This document shows, piece after piece, positions 38,659 to 49,236 of a stretch of DNA of 64,000 nt (positions are counted from its first letter, which is position 1; every line of letters begins with the position of its first letter). A model generated the notes under the pieces. That model saw only the letters and a list, made by a program, of their open reading frames with translations. It made no database searches and had not been told where the DNA came from. The DNA comes from Dyella amyloliquefaciens (lineage in GTDB: Bacteria; Pseudomonadota; Gammaproteobacteria; Xanthomonadales; Rhodanobacteraceae). A program made the position numbers and the translations under genes. The stretch is taken from the NCBI RefSeq assembly GCF_004296575.1, contig NZ_SAYT01000008.1:62001-126000 (forward strand), read 5' to 3'.

Positions 38659-40755
38659 ATGGTCAGAAATCTCCTCAATCTCGGTGTGTTCCTCGTCGGC
38701 CTGGCAGCTGTGTGCTGGATCGGCATCGGCTATATCGGCTCCAACCCGCTCGGCGCCGCCGTCGCGATGTTGATCGCTGCCTGCTATCTCGCCGGCGCGC
38801 TCGAGCTGCATCGCTACCGCCAAGCCACCGGCACGCTGACGGATGCCGTAGCGGGTCTATCGGCGACACCCTCCAGCCTGGGCGAATGGCTCGATCGCCT
38901 GCATCCCAGCCTGCGCAATACCGCTCGCCTGCGTGTCGAAGGCGAGCGCGCCGCCATGCCCACGCCGGCCCTGACGCCTTATCTGGTCGGCATGCTGGTG
39001 CTGCTCGGCATGCTGGGCACGCTGCTCGGCATGATGGCGACCCTGCGCGGCACCGGCCTGGCGCTGGAAAGCGCGACCGACCTGCAGGCCATGCGCAGCT
39101 CGCTCGCGGCGCCGGTCAAGGGCCTCGGCTTTGCGTTCGGCACCTCGATCGCCGGCGTGGCCAGCTCGGCCATGCTCGGACTGCTCTCCGCGCTCAGCCG
39201 GCGCGAGCGCCTGCATGCGGTGCAGCTGCTGGACGCGAAGATCGGGACGACGCTGCGCGTCTACTCGCAGGCTTACCAGCGCGAGGAATCCTTCAAGCTC
39301 CTGCAGCAGCAGACGGCACTGATGCCGGCGCTGGTCGAACAGCTGCAGACGATGATGGCGACCATCGAGCAGCAGAACCTCGCCGCCAACGAGCGCCAGC
39401 TGGCCAGTCACAACGACTTCCATGCGAAGACCGAGGCGGTCTATACGCGCCTCGCCTCGTCCGTCGAAACCTCGCTGAAGGACAGCATCGCCGGCAGTGC
39501 CCAGGCCGCCAGCGCCGCGCTGCAGCCCGTGGTCGAGGCCACCATGGCGGGCCTCACGCGGGAAACCGCCACGCTGCATGGGACCGTCACGCAGGCCGTA
39601 CAGCGCCAGCTCGAGGGCGTGTCGAGCAGCCTCGAGAACACCACCGCCACGGTGGCGGGTATCTGGCAGAACGCACTGGTGGAACACCGCCAGAGCAACC
39701 AGACGCTGGCCGGGCAGTTGGAACAGACGCTGGAGCAGTTCAGCGCAAACTACGAGCAGCGCGCCGAGCAACTGCTGCAAGGCGCCTCGACGCATCTGGA
39801 AGCCGCGACGGGCCACGCCGCGGACGCGTGGAACAACACGCTGGCCCGCCAGGAAACGCTCAACGAGAGCCTCGCTTCCCGCAACCAGCAGGCGCTGACC
39901 GCCGCTGCCGCGACGTTCGAGCAACATGCCGCGACGCTGGTGCAGGTCGTGCAGACCTCGCATACCGATCTGCAGACCGCACTGGAAGCACGCGATCAGC
40001 GGCGCCTTGCCACCTGGAACGAAACGCTGGGTTCGATGACCACCGCACTGGGCCAGCACTGGGAGCAGGCGGGCGAGCAGGTCGCGAGCCGGCAGCAGGC
40101 CATCTGCGACGCCCTTGCGCAGACGGCGCGCGACATCACCGCGGAAGCGCAGGCGCACGCCAAGGACACCATCGCGGAAATCTCGCGACTGGTCCAGGTT
40201 GCCTCGGAAGCCCCCAGGGCGGCCGCCGACGTCATCGCCGAGCTGCGCCAGAAGCTCTCCGACAGCATGGTGCGCGATACCGCGATGCTGGAAGAACGCA
40301 GCCGCCTGCTGGGCACGGTGGAAACCCTGCTCGATGCGGTCAACCACTCGTCCAACGAGCAGCGTCTCGCCGTCGATGCACTGGTCGGCACCTCGGCCGA
40401 TCTGCTGGATCGCGTCGGCACGCGCTTCACCGACCATATCGAAGCCGAGACCGGCAAGCTCGAGACCGTATCCGCCCAGGTCACCAGCAGCGCCATTGAA
40501 GTGGCCAGCCTGGGCGATGCGTTCGGTGCGGCCGTGCAGCTGTTCGGCCAGTCCAACGAGATGCTGATGGAACGACTGCAGGGCATCGAAGCCGCGCTGG
40601 ACAAGTCGCTCTCGCGCAGCGACGAACAGCTGGCGTACTACGTCGCGCAGGCGCGCGAAGTCATCGACCTCAGCATGCTGTCGCAGAAGCAGATCATCGA
40701 GGAAATGCAGCAGCTCGCCGCACAACGTGCGCTCGCCGGGGCCGAAGAGGCATGA
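38659..40755 (+). CDS. DUF802 protein: MotA/TolQ/ExbB-like stator with very long coiled-coil tail
   Basis: This is a 698-residue protein. It has four membrane segments near the N-terminus (about 7-25, 30-50, 107-127, 153-178). The third has LGMLGTLLGMMATL and the fourth FGTSIAGVASSAMLGLLSAL, the pattern of proton-channel subunits such as MotA, ExbB, TolQ and ZorA. The remaining 500 residues are almost entirely helical and rich in Ala, Gln and Glu, with no domain I know, so a long coiled-coil stalk reaching into the cytoplasm is predicted. That architecture is like ZorA of Zorya defence. ATG 38659 follows the DUF3348 stop by ten bases; the 3' end overlaps the OmpA gene by four bases. Confidence 0.82.
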   Translation: MVRNLLNLGVFLVGLAAVCWIGIGYIGSNPLGAAVAMLIAACYLAGALELHRYRQATGTLTDAVAGLSATPSSLGEWLDRLHPSLRNTARLRVEGERAAMPTPALTPYLVGMLVLLGMLGTLLGMMATLRGTGLALESATDLQAMRSSLAAPVKGLGFAFGTSIAGVASSAMLGLLSALSRRERLHAVQLLDAKIGTTLRVYSQAYQREESFKLLQQQTALMPALVEQLQTMMATIEQQNLAANERQLASHNDFHAKTEAVYTRLASSVETSLKDSIAGSAQAASAALQPVVEATMAGLTRETATLHGTVTQAVQRQLEGVSSSLENTTATVAGIWQNALVEHRQSNQTLAGQLEQTLEQFSANYEQRAEQLLQGASTHLEAATGHAADAWNNTLARQETLNESLASRNQQALTAAAATFEQHAATLVQVVQTSHTDLQTALEARDQRRLATWNETLGSMTTALGQHWEQAGEQVASRQQAICDALAQTARDITAEAQAHAKDTIAEISRLVQVASEAPRAAADVIAELRQKLSDSMVRDTAMLEERSRLLGTVETLLDAVNHSSNEQRLAVDALVGTSADLLDRVGTRFTDHIEAETGKLETVSAQVTSSAIEVASLGDAFGAAVQLFGQSNEMLMERLQGIEAALDKSLSRSDEQLAYYVAQAREVIDLSMLSQKQIIEEMQQLAAQRALAGAEEA

Positions 40756-41399
40756 GCGACGACATCGAGCTCGAAGGCGAATCCTCCGCACCGATCTGGG
40801 CCGCCTTCGGCGACCTGATGTCGGTGCTGCTGGGCGCGTTCGTGCTGATCCTGGTGGGCGTGATCGGCGTGCAATTGCAGCTCTCGAACCGGCTGGACGA
40901 AGAGGTCAAGCAACGACAGGCCGAAGCGCAACGCCGCATGACGCTGGAACAGGCGCTGGCGGCCCCGCTCGCCGCGGGCCGCGTGACCCTGGTCAACGGC
41001 CGCATCGGCATTCGCGGCAACGTGCTGTTTGCGCTCAACTCCGACCAGTTGCAGCCGGAAGGCCGGGAGCTGTTGAAGAGCCTGGCCGGCCCGCTTACCG
41101 ATTACCTGAAGTCGCGCGATGAAATCCTGATGGTGAGCGGCTTCACCGACGACCGCCAGGTGCGCGACGGCAACCGCCAGTTCGCCGACAACTGGGAACT
41201 CTCTGCCGAGCGCGCATTGACCGTGACCCGCGCCCTGATTGCCGAAGGCGTGCCGGCTTCATCAGTGTTCGCCGCAGCCTTCGGTGCGGAACAGCCGGTC
41301 AGCCCGAACAGCAACGAGGATGGACGCGCCAAGAATCGCCGCGTGGAGATTGCGCCGATTCCCAAGCCCTCCCATGCGACTACGGCGGACCATGAGTAA
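40752..41399 (+). CDS. MotB/ZorB-like protein with OmpA peptidoglycan-binding domain
   Basis: This 215-residue protein has a single N-terminal membrane helix, WAAFGDLMSVLLGAFVLILV (residues about 17-36). Asp21 stands where MotB, TolR and ZorB carry the proton-binding aspartate. A linker with coiled-coil character follows, then an OmpA-like domain (about 85-205) with FALNSDQL, VSGFTDDRQ, NWELSAERALTVTRAL and KNRRVEI, the diaminopimelate-binding set. It should pair with the DUF802 protein as the peptidoglycan-anchored half of an ion-driven motor. It overlaps both neighbours (ATGA-type), so subunit ratios are coupled. Confidence 0.88.
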   Translation: MSDDIELEGESSAPIWAAFGDLMSVLLGAFVLILVGVIGVQLQLSNRLDEEVKQRQAEAQRRMTLEQALAAPLAAGRVTLVNGRIGIRGNVLFALNSDQLQPEGRELLKSLAGPLTDYLKSRDEILMVSGFTDDRQVRDGNRQFADNWELSAERALTVTRALIAEGVPASSVFAAAFGAEQPVSPNSNEDGRAKNRRVEIAPIPKPSHATTADHE

Positions 41400-42051
41400 G
41401 CCGCCGAAAGACGCCCGGACCCAGCTGGACGCGTGGCGCGAAGCGCACGCCGACCGGCTTGATCCCGTGCGCTTTCACTTCATCGATGCGCTGGAGAAGC
41501 GCGCCTCCCATCAACAAGGGGAAGTGCGCCGCTTGCTCGACGGCAAGCTGTCGACGCTGATCGAAGCGTATACACGCGACCTGAAGAAGGCGGCGAAACG
41601 CATCGATAAAGCCGGTGCGCCAGCGTCGCTCGATGAGCGCAATCGTGGCGCACTGGGCGAACTGGTCGATCGCCTGACGCTACACGCTGCGGAACGCGAT
41701 GCGCGCGCAGTACCTGACGAAACCACCGCGGACAGCAGCGAGTTTCCGGCGCTTGCGACGCTCGACGAGTTCCAGCAGATCTGGAGCCAGGTGCGCACGC
41801 AAAGCCAGGTCCGCCAGTCGATGCAACAGGCGCCTACCGGCGCCGGCCCGCTCAACTCCAGCGCGCTTGTCCATCGCTCGATCGCCCTGATGCGCGAACT
41901 GTCGCCAGGCTACCTGCAACAGTTCCTATCGTACGTGGATGACCTGGCCTGGATCGAACAGATGAGCGCCGCAGGCATGGCGCCAGCCAGGGAGTCCGCG
42001 CCGACCGTGGGTGGCAGGAAGCGCAGTCGGGGCAAGGCAGCAGCGCCCTAA
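41392..42051 (+). CDS. DUF2894 family protein
   Basis: This 219-residue soluble protein starts within the OmpA gene (8-base overlap). The N-terminal half is a charged helical region (LDAWREAHADRLDPVRFHFIDALEKRA, given here only as a landmark split: LDAWREAHADRLDPVRFHF then IDALEKRA). The C-terminal half has FQQIWSQVRTQSQVRQSM and LSPGYLQQFLSYVDDLAWIE. No catalytic motif is visible, and the tail is lysine/arginine-rich. It is conserved together with DUF3348 and DUF802 in Burkholderia, Ralstonia and Xanthomonas from memory. Its role in the motor system is unknown. Confidence 0.78.
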   Translation: MSKPPKDARTQLDAWREAHADRLDPVRFHFIDALEKRASHQQGEVRRLLDGKLSTLIEAYTRDLKKAAKRIDKAGAPASLDERNRGALGELVDRLTLHAAERDARAVPDETTADSSEFPALATLDEFQQIWSQVRTQSQVRQSMQQAPTGAGPLNSSALVHRSIALMRELSPGYLQQFLSYVDDLAWIEQMSAAGMAPARESAPTVGGRKRSRGKAAAP

Positions 42052-42242
42052 ACGGAAGCACGGCCTTCGATGGCAGGCTTTCCCGGCCTGGCATTGCCGC
42101 GATCAGACGCTGACGTCCAGACCCAGGCCGACGCCGCGCGCGATGCACTGGCGTGCCACTCGTGGCACGGCTTCCAGCGGGCGCGGAGACGTCGGGCATC
42201 GGCATCCAACACGGCACCGCACATACCCGCGTATCCGATGAA

Positions 42243-42264
42243 GGCGGGGCCGCGCGGCCCCGCC
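42243..42264 (-). terminator. Hairpin after the autotransporter gene
   Basis: A perfect palindrome, GGCGGGGCCGCGCGGCCCCGCC less its outermost bases (10-base arms GGCGGGGCCG/CGGCCCCGCC), begins ten bases after the adhesin stop. There is no T-run on either side, so termination is uncertain; it may protect mRNA ends or stop both convergent transcripts. The rest of 42052-42273 shows nothing clear. Confidence 0.5.
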
Positions 42265-42273
42265 TCGCCATGC

Positions 42274-45200
42274 TTACGGATCGAACTTCTTCTCCACGCC
42301 CAGCAGCACCGACTGGTTGCTGCGCGTGCTGCTCTCGAACAGGTTCTGATACTCGAAGCGCAGCAGCCAACCCTTCAGGGTCTGCAACTGGATGCCGGCA
42401 CCCAGCAGCGTGCGGTTGCTCGACTGACCCGCCAGCGAAGTCTGGTACAGCGGACCGGCGAGCAGGTCCGCATAGCGCATCGCCGCGACGCTGGAACCCT
42501 GGAAATCGTGCTCGTACTCGGCGCGCAAGGTCGGCAACCACAAGCCGTACTCGGTCTTGACGGTCCACTCCGCACGCAGGCCCAGGTTGCCGGTGGTGGT
42601 CTTCACCGTCTGGCGGTCATAGCTCAACGTATCGGTCACCTGTCCCTGTTCGGTGTAAGCGTCGAGGCGTGCGTTGGACAGGTCCAGGCGCGCGTAGGGC
42701 GACAACAGCCAGTCCTGAGTGCGGTGCTCGTAACCGAGCGCGAGCGATCCGAACCATTGCGTACCGTCACGACTGCCGGTCGCAAGGCTGCCGTCGCCGG
42801 TGACATAACGGCGCGAGTCGAACGAGAGCCACTGGTAGCCGAGCAGGCCATCGAGGTACACGTTCGCGATGGGACGATAGCTGGCATAGAGCGCCGCGCT
42901 GTAGCTGTCGGTAGTGCTGCGGCTGCCGTGACGGCCGATATCCGAAGTGTCGTGGCCATAGCCAACGCCTGCACCCAGTGCGATGGCGTCGTTGATGCGC
43001 TTGTCCACGCCCACGCTCACGCCCGAGGTGCTGAAGTCGACGCCGTTGTCGCTGCTGCCAGGCTGCGTCTTGCCGAAGTTCAGGGCACCACCGGTCCACA
43101 ACGTGATGCCGCCCGGCAGGCTACGCGCATCCGCTGGACTTGCGACCGGCATACTGCCGGGCTCGTCGGGCTGCACGATGTAACGACGTGCCCATGCATC
43201 GCCATCGCCACTGCGCAGGGCCTGCATGGGATCACGATTCTGCATGTTCGCCGAAGTCAGCGTGATGCCATTGGTGAAGCCACCAGCACCGCCAGCGTTG
43301 TGCAGGCTTTCCAGCCGCTGCTGGAAGTTGCTGATCTGGCCCTGCGCCATGCGGCGTGCAGAGTCCGCCTGGGCATTGAGGATGCCCAATACTTCTGCGT
43401 CCTTGGACGGATCCTGGCGAGCCGTCACCACCACGCTGATGTTGCCCGGTGCCGAGGTGGCGTAAGCATTGGTCAGCGTATAGCTCACTTGTGCCGAGCC
43501 ACCGAAGGTCGCTGCCGCAGTGAACGTGAGTGCATAACCACTGGCGGTCGCTTGAATATTCGCACTGCCTGCGTTGCTCGGAGATACAGATACGAGCGTG
43601 GCTGCAGTGAACGGACCGCCATGCGCAGCCGTGGTCAGGTCGACCTGCACCGACGACCCCGCCAGCACCTTGGCACTGAGCGCAGGCGCGGCCGGCATCG
43701 GATTGACCGTGATCGTCACGCGCACGGGTTGCGATACACCGAAAGCATTGCTCAAGGTGTAATCGAAACTCACCACGCCTTCGGCCTCGACCGTGGGCGT
43801 GTAGACCATGTCGGTGCCTCTGATGGCGAGCGTGCCACTCGCCGGCGGCGTCGCCACGATGAGTGCGGTGAACGGTCCACCCGTCGCACCCTGTGCACCA
43901 TGCAGCGTCACCGCGTTGCCGGCGAGCACAGTGGCGCTCATGGGCTGCGCCACGGGTACCGCCAGCGGCGTCACGGCAACCGTCACCGTCGCCGGCGCCG
44001 AAGTACCGCCCGGGCCGGTCGCGGTGTAGGTGAAGGTGTCGGTGCCGTAGTAATTGTTGTTTGGCGCATACACCACGTTCAAACCGTTGATCGTGGCTGT
44101 ACCGTGCGCCGGTGCCTGCGCCACCGCGATGCCGGTGATCGGACCGGTATCGTTGCCGGTCACCGGAATGGTCACGCTGGCGTTGGCCGGCGTGCTGGCC
44201 GCGTCGTTGGCAGCCACGGGCACCGGCTGGCTGATGGCAAAGGTATAAGCCTGGCTGCCCGTGTAGTTGAGGCTGTCCGTGGCCGTCACCGTGATGGAGT
44301 AGTTGCCCGCCGCGGTCGGCGTACCCGACAACTGGCCGCCCGGACTCAGGGTCAGGCCGGACGGCAGTGCGCCGCCGGTGATCGCATAGCTGTAACCGCC
44401 CGTCGCGCTGCCGCTGGCCGTCAGCTGCTGGCCGTAGGCCACGGCCACCTGCCCGTTCGGCAGACCCGCCGGCGTGAGCACGATGGTCGGGCGGTTGATG
44501 GTCAGCGTGTACGTCTTGTCGGCGGTCTGCGTCGCGGCGTCCGTCACGCGTACGGTAAAGCTGTAGCTGCCGCTGACAGTGGATGTACCGGTCAACTGGC
44601 CCGTCGCCGACGACAGGTGGATGTCGGCAGGCAACGCGCCGGACACCACGGCGAAGTGGTACGGCGAAGCGCCACCGCTGACACCGATCGCCAGGCTATA
44701 GGCCACGGCAACATCGGCCGCGGGCAAGGACGGCGTGGTGATCGACACGACACCGCCCGGAACGACCACGGCAAACGACTGCGACACGCGCGTGGCTGCG
44801 GGATAGGCGCTGTCGCCGCTCTGGTCCGCGTTGATGGTGCACATGCCCGGCGACAGCATGGTGAGCAGGCCTGTCGCCGTCACCGTACAGATGTTGCCCG
44901 TACTCGAGGAGAACGCCACGGGAAGCCCCGAGCTGGCGGTCGCCACCAGCGAGGGCGATGTACCGAAGGGCTGCGATCCAGGATTGTCGAAGGTGATGGT
45001 TTGCACGCCCTGGGGCAGGGCGCTGTTGGATGCGGCGGATGCTGCACCGGTGCCCACGCTATTGGTCGCCGTCACCGTGAAGGTATACGACGTGCCGTTG
45101 GCGAGGCCGGTCACGGTAACCGGGCTTGTGCTGCCGGTCGCGGCGACATGGCCAGGATTCGACGTCACGGTGTAGCTGGTCACCGTCGAGCCACCGGTGA

Positions 45201-48200
45201 ACGCCGGTGCGCTGAATGCAACGGCGGCCTGTGCGTTGCCCGCCGTCGCCGTACCGATCACCGGCGCACCTGGCACGACGGCATTGACTATGAAGGAGCG
45301 AGAGACGGATGCGGCGACATACACGCCGTTGCCCGCCTGATTGGCGTCGATCGTGCAGTTGCCCGTCGCGACGAAGGTCAGGGCGCCGCCTGAAGTGATC
45401 GTGCAGACGCCAGTCGTGCTGGACGTGAACGTCACCGTCAGCCCGGAGCTCGCCGTTGCCGTCAGTGTGGGCGTCGTGCCGAAGTTCTGCGCGCCCGGGT
45501 TGTTGAACGTGATCGTCTGCGGCCCGGCTGGTGTCACGCTGTTGGACGCTGCGGATGCCGCTCCCATGCCTTCGCTGCTGGTCGCGGTCACGGTGAACGT
45601 GTAGGCCGTGCCATTGGTGAGTCCGGTGACCATGATCGGACTGGTGCTGCCGGTACCGACGAGTCCGCCCGGATGGGACGTCACCGTATAGCTGGTGATG
45701 GGTGCGCCGCCATTGCTGTCCGGCGCCGTGAAGCTCACGTTTGCCTGGCCGTCGCCGGCCGTCGCCGTGCCGATGGCAGGCGCGCCGGGCGCGGTGAAAT
45801 AAATGTAGCGATCCGCCCCGATGGCAGCGGTGGTGCCGCCGGGCGTCGTGACGGTGACATCGACCACGCCGGCGCCCGCCGGGCTGATCGCGGTGAGCAT
45901 CGTTGCGCTGTTGACGGTGAACGAAGTCGCGCTGGTACTACCGAACTTGACGGACGTCGCGCCCAACAGGCTGGTTCCGGTGATCGTGACGCTCGTACCG
46001 CCCGCGGACGCACCCGCGTTCGGGCTGACCGACGTGATGGACGGGAGATTCGCGTAGGTGAATGCGCCCGCGAGCGTGCCCGAACCGCCCGGCGTCGTCA
46101 CCCGGATATCAACCGTGCCCGCACTTCCTGCCGGCGACATGGCCGTGATCTGGGTGGCGCTGTCGACTGTGAAGCTCGTCGCGGCAGTACCGCCGAACGT
46201 GACGGATGTGGCGCTGCCGAAGTTGGCGCCGAGGATCGTGACCATGGTACCGCCGGACGTCAGTCCTGCGGACGGACTGGCGGAGCTCACGGTCGGCACC
46301 GCCAGGTAGGTGTACTGGTCGGCCGCACTGGCAGCGCTCGTGCCACCGGCCGTCGTCACCGTCACATGGACCGTGCCAGCACTGGCGGCAGGTGAAGTGG
46401 CGGTGATCGAAGTAGGGCTGTTGACGGTGAAACTCGAGGCTGCCGTGCTGCCAAACCGGACCGCCGTCGCAGCGGTGAAGTCGGTACCGGTGATCGTCAC
46501 GGTTGTACCGCCGGCGAGTACGCCCCAGGTCGGACTGATGGAGGTCACTGTCGGAGCCACCACATAGGTGAATCGATCCGACGCACTGATGGCGCTGGTG
46601 CCGCCCGCCGTCGTCACCGTCACATCGACGGTGCCCGCGCTGCCTGCAGGCGAGGTAGCCGTGATCGAAGTGGCGCTGTTGACCGTGAAGCCCGTGGCTG
46701 GCGTGCCACCAAACTTGACCGCCGTGGCAGCACTGAGGTTGGTGCCAGTGATCGTCACCGTCGTGCTGCCTGCCGACGTGCCCGCATTCGGGCTGATGGA
46801 CGTGACTGTGGGAGGCAACGCGTAGGTGAACTGGTCCTCGGGGCCAGTCGCGCTGGTGCCGCCGAAGGTCGTCACGCGCACGTCGACCGTGCCGGTACCC
46901 GCGGGTGCCACTGCCGTGATCGAGGTCGCGCTGTTGACGGTGAAACTGGCCGCCGCCGTGGCGCCGAACGTGACCGCGGTGACAGCGCTGAAGTTGGCGC
47001 CGGTAATCGTGACGGAGCTGCCACCGGCGGCCGGACCCCTCGTCGGACTGAGACTGGTCACCGTGGGTGACGCGATATAGGTGAACTGATCCGATGCGCT
47101 GGTAGCACTCGTACCACCCGCCGTCGCCACCGTCACATCGACTGCGCCCGCGCTGCCGGCCGGCGAGGTTGCCGTGATCGAGGTTGCGCTGTTGACCGTG
47201 AAACTCGTTGCCGCCGTGGCACCGAACGTGACCGCCATGGCTCCGCTGAAATCGGTGCCCGTGATCGTCACCGACGTACCGCCAGCCGTCGACCCTGAGG
47301 TCGGGCTAATGCCCGTTACCGTGGGCGCTGCGATATAGGTGAACTGATCCGATGCGCTGGTGGCACTCGTACCACCCGCCGTCGTCACCGTCACATCGAT
47401 TGTTCCGGCGCTATGGCCAGGCGCAGTCACGGTGATGGATGTCGCGCTATTGACAAGGAAACCGACGTTCGTGAGACCGAACCTGACCGCCGTGACTCCG
47501 ATAAAATCGGTGCCCGTGATCGTCAACGTCGTACCCCCAGACGTGAGTCCCGAGGTCACACTGAGGCTCGTCACCGTGGGTGTAGCGACATAAGTGAACT
47601 GATCCGCCAAGCCGGTGGTACTCGTACCGCCCGGTGTCGTCACTTTCACATCCACCGTTCCAGCGCTTCCGGCCGGCGAGGTTGCCGTGATCGAAGTTGC
47701 GCTGTTGACCGTGAAACTCGTTGCCGCCGTGGCACCGAACGTGACCGCGGTGGCACCCGTGAAATTGGTACCGGTAATCGTCACGGATGTTGCGCCACCC
47801 GTGCCCCCCGAGGTCGCACTGAGGCCCGTCACCGTGGGCACCGGCAAGTACGTATAGGCACTAGGGATCGTTGTGGATCCGCCGGATGTGGTGACCACCA
47901 GGTCGACAACACCCGCCGCATGAGCAGGCACCACGGCACTGATCGAGTTCGAATTGTTGACCGTCACGCCGGTAGCAGAGGTACCACCAAACGTAACGGT
48001 GGCACCGGAGACAAAATTCGTGCCGGTGATCGTCACCGACGTAGCGCCACCCGTGCCACCCGAGGTCACACTGAGGCCCGTCACCGTGGGTGCCGGCAAG
48101 TACGTATAGGCATTAACGATCTTTGCGGACCCACCGGATGTGGTGACCACCACGTCGACAGCACCCGCCGCATGTGCAGGCACCACGGCACTGATCGAGT

Positions 48201-48882
48201 TCGAACTGTTGACCGTCACGCCGGTAGCAGGAGTGCTGCCAACCGTTACGGTGGCACCGGTTACAAAATTCGTGCCGGTGAGCGTTACCGAGTTGCCGCC
48301 AGCCGTCGGACCCAATCCTGGCGAAACCGAGGAAAGCGTCGGCGTGCCCGCAGACAAGGTTATCGTTATGAAAACCGGTGTCGCATTGAACTGATAGAGC
48401 GTGAAGTTCCACGTGCTCTGAATGGTGCCCGGCGCCGGCGTAAATATCAGGATATCTTGCGAGGGGTCATTGAGATCGACACCCAACGTCGAGCCATCGG
48501 AAGCTCGCAGGGTTCCTGTATTCCCAATGCTGTCCGTATACAGGCCATCCATAGTCGGATCACACGCATTCAGCGCGGAGGCGTTGTTCGTCGAGACCGA
48601 ATAGCTGCCTCCGGAAAGTTGCGCAGGCGTGGGCGTCCAGTTGAACGAACAGGTGCTCGCCTCCGCAGCGAATGACGTCACCGAAAGCAGCAGCAACACC
48701 ATCAGTGATCCAAACATCCGCCAGTGGCGCGTACGGCCCGGCGCCTTCGCCGCAGCATTATCCGTACAGGCATGAGCGATTGGCGTGGTGTGTGCGGTAT
48801 GCATGCCGCAAAAACGCGCATAGACACGCCCAAACACATCCCGGCCACGGCCCATGGCCGTCCGAATACGGTACCCAAACAT
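42274..48882 (-). CDS. Giant autotransporter adhesin with tandem IPT/TIG, FN3 and Ig-like repeats
   Basis: This protein of about 2200 residues is exported to the outer membrane. The N-terminus is a long basic extension with the hydrophobic signal core [20 protein letters not shown] at about residues 56-76, like extended autotransporter signals. After a 120-residue domain come ten IPT/TIG repeats of about 85 residues, then two fibronectin III modules alternating with two related beta modules (QTITF(N/D)NPG...), two He_PIG-type Ig modules and three more Ig/cadherin-like modules. A helical linker ([27 protein letters not shown]) leads to a 12-strand autotransporter barrel ending [11 protein letters not shown]. 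It likely mediates adhesion or aggregation and could respond to c-di-GMP. The start ATG 48882 follows AGGGGA. It stands alone. Confidence 0.88.
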   Translation of the reverse strand: MFGYRIRTAMGRGRDVFGRVYARFCGMHTAHTTPIAHACTDNAAAKAPGRTRHWRMFGSLMVLLLLSVTSFAAEASTCSFNWTPTPAQLSGGSYSVSTNNASALNACDPTMDGLYTDSIGNTGTLRASDGSTLGVDLNDPSQDILIFTPAPGTIQSTWNFTLYQFNATPVFITITLSAGTPTLSSVSPGLGPTAGGNSVTLTGTNFVTGATVTVGSTPATGVTVNSSNSISAVVPAHAAGAVDVVVTTSGGSAKIVNAYTYLPAPTVTGLSVTSGGTGGATSVTITGTNFVSGATVTFGGTSATGVTVNNSNSISAVVPAHAAGVVDLVVTTSGGSTTIPSAYTYLPVPTVTGLSATSGGTGGATSVTITGTNFTGATAVTFGATAATSFTVNSATSITATSPAGSAGTVDVKVTTPGGTSTTGLADQFTYVATPTVTSLSVTSGLTSGGTTLTITGTDFIGVTAVRFGLTNVGFLVNSATSITVTAPGHSAGTIDVTVTTAGGTSATSASDQFTYIAAPTVTGISPTSGSTAGGTSVTITGTDFSGAMAVTFGATAATSFTVNSATSITATSPAGSAGAVDVTVATAGGTSATSASDQFTYIASPTVTSLSPTRGPAAGGSSVTITGANFSAVTAVTFGATAAASFTVNSATSITAVAPAGTGTVDVRVTTFGGTSATGPEDQFTYALPPTVTSISPNAGTSAGSTTVTITGTNLSAATAVKFGGTPATGFTVNSATSITATSPAGSAGTVDVTVTTAGGTSAISASDRFTYVVAPTVTSISPTWGVLAGGTTVTITGTDFTAATAVRFGSTAASSFTVNSPTSITATSPAASAGTVHVTVTTAGGTSAASAADQYTYLAVPTVSSASPSAGLTSGGTMVTILGANFGSATSVTFGGTAATSFTVDSATQITAMSPAGSAGTVDIRVTTPGGSGTLAGAFTYANLPSITSVSPNAGASAGGTSVTITGTSLLGATSVKFGSTSATSFTVNSATMLTAISPAGAGVVDVTVTTPGGTTAAIGADRYIYFTAPGAPAIGTATAGDGQANVSFTAPDSNGGAPITSYTVTSHPGGLVGTGSTSPIMVTGLTNGTAYTFTVTATSSEGMGAASAASNSVTPAGPQTITFNNPGAQNFGTTPTLTATASSGLTVTFTSSTTGVCTITSGGALTFVATGNCTIDANQAGNGVYVAASVSRSFIVNAVVPGAPVIGTATAGNAQAAVAFSAPAFTGGSTVTSYTVTSNPGHVAATGSTSPVTVTGLANGTSYTFTVTATNSVGTGAASAASNSALPQGVQTITFDNPGSQPFGTSPSLVATASSGLPVAFSSSTGNICTVTATGLLTMLSPGMCTINADQSGDSAYPAATRVSQSFAVVVPGGVVSITTPSLPAADVAVAYSLAIGVSGGASPYHFAVVSGALPADIHLSSATGQLTGTSTVSGSYSFTVRVTDAATQTADKTYTLTINRPTIVLTPAGLPNGQVAVAYGQQLTASGSATGGYSYAITGGALPSGLTLSPGGQLSGTPTAAGNYSITVTATDSLNYTGSQAYTFAISQPVPVAANDAASTPANASVTIPVTGNDTGPITGIAVAQAPAHGTATINGLNVVYAPNNNYYGTDTFTYTATGPGGTSAPATVTVAVTPLAVPVAQPMSATVLAGNAVTLHGAQGATGGPFTALIVATPPASGTLAIRGTDMVYTPTVEAEGVVSFDYTLSNAFGVSQPVRVTITVNPMPAAPALSAKVLAGSSVQVDLTTAAHGGPFTAATLVSVSPSNAGSANIQATASGYALTFTAAATFGGSAQVSYTLTNAYATSAPGNISVVVTARQDPSKDAEVLGILNAQADSARRMAQGQISNFQQRLESLHNAGGAGGFTNGITLTSANMQNRDPMQALRSGDGDAWARRYIVQPDEPGSMPVASPADARSLPGGITLWTGGALNFGKTQPGSSDNGVDFSTSGVSVGVDKRINDAIALGAGVGYGHDTSDIGRHGSRSTTDSYSAALYASYRPIANVYLDGLLGYQWLSFDSRRYVTGDGSLATGSRDGTQWFGSLALGYEHRTQDWLLSPYARLDLSNARLDAYTEQGQVTDTLSYDRQTVKTTTGNLGLRAEWTVKTEYGLWLPTLRAEYEHDFQGSSVAAMRYADLLAGPLYQTSLAGQSSNRTLLGAGIQLQTLKGWLLRFEYQNLFESSTRSNQSVLLGVEKKFDP
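45797..48341 (-). repeat. Ten in-frame tandem repeats of about 255 bases (IPT/TIG units)
   Basis: Ten units each encode a module of the form PTVTSxSPxxG..[12 protein letters not shown]...[27 protein letters not shown]...FTY, shown here only as key positions. Several neighbouring units (third to eighth) share long near-identical DNA stretches, such as the coding for VTITGT and NSATSI. That would allow unit gain or loss by recombination. They lie inside the adhesin gene. Confidence 0.85.
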
Positions 48883-49236
48883 GGATTGTCCCCTGTTCCC
48901 TTTCGTCGTGACGCACGCCCCGGGGCTACGCGTCACCGGCTATTCCTGCTGGCCACGCTTGCGCACGACCGCTCCCCATGACCACCTCCGGACGGAGGCG
49001 GCTCAGGTACTACGTGATCTTCCCGCCGATCTGGTCATGCTGCGCGCGCTAAGCGGCCACAGCGAAAAGCGGCGGGCTTCGGGAGGATATCGGTCCGGTA
49101 CAACAAAATCAAAGCGCCTGCTTTGGCGTAGAGCACATGTCGGACCTCGCCCATTGAACTCCCTGGGGCCTTTCGACAAGATCGACCTCGGGACATCCCG
49201 GGGGCACTCGATGGCCGACTTCAACACGCAGGTGGG
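48883..49236. other. Intergenic region upstream of the adhesin
   Basis: This 354-base region separates the divergent adhesin and TRIC-like genes. On the adhesin strand the leader contains a stem of GTGACGC and GCGTCAC around a GC-rich centre (about 48910-48945). I see no convincing gene or known riboswitch in it. It must hold both promoters. Confidence 0.4.

Noticed and set aside
42052-42240. Short minus-strand frame ending LGLDVSV between DUF2894 and the adhesin
   Set aside because: No start with a ribosome binding site, and no recognisable composition. Too weak to call.
42070-45393. A 1107-codon open frame on the plus strand opposite the adhesin gene
   Set aside because: It is antisense to the adhesin in a GC-rich, repeat-coding region. 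The protein is low-complexity Arg/His/Gly-rich without any domain, as expected from the complement of Thr/Val/Ala codons.
45797-48341. Regular repeats as a CRISPR array
   Set aside because: Units are about 255 bases, in frame and coding for TIG domains; there are no short repeats with unique spacers and no cas genes.
48883-49010. c-di-GMP (GEMM) riboswitch upstream of the adhesin
   Set aside because: A GGTGACGC-containing stem is present, but the conserved CAAACC and the second GNRA-receptor helix are not found.
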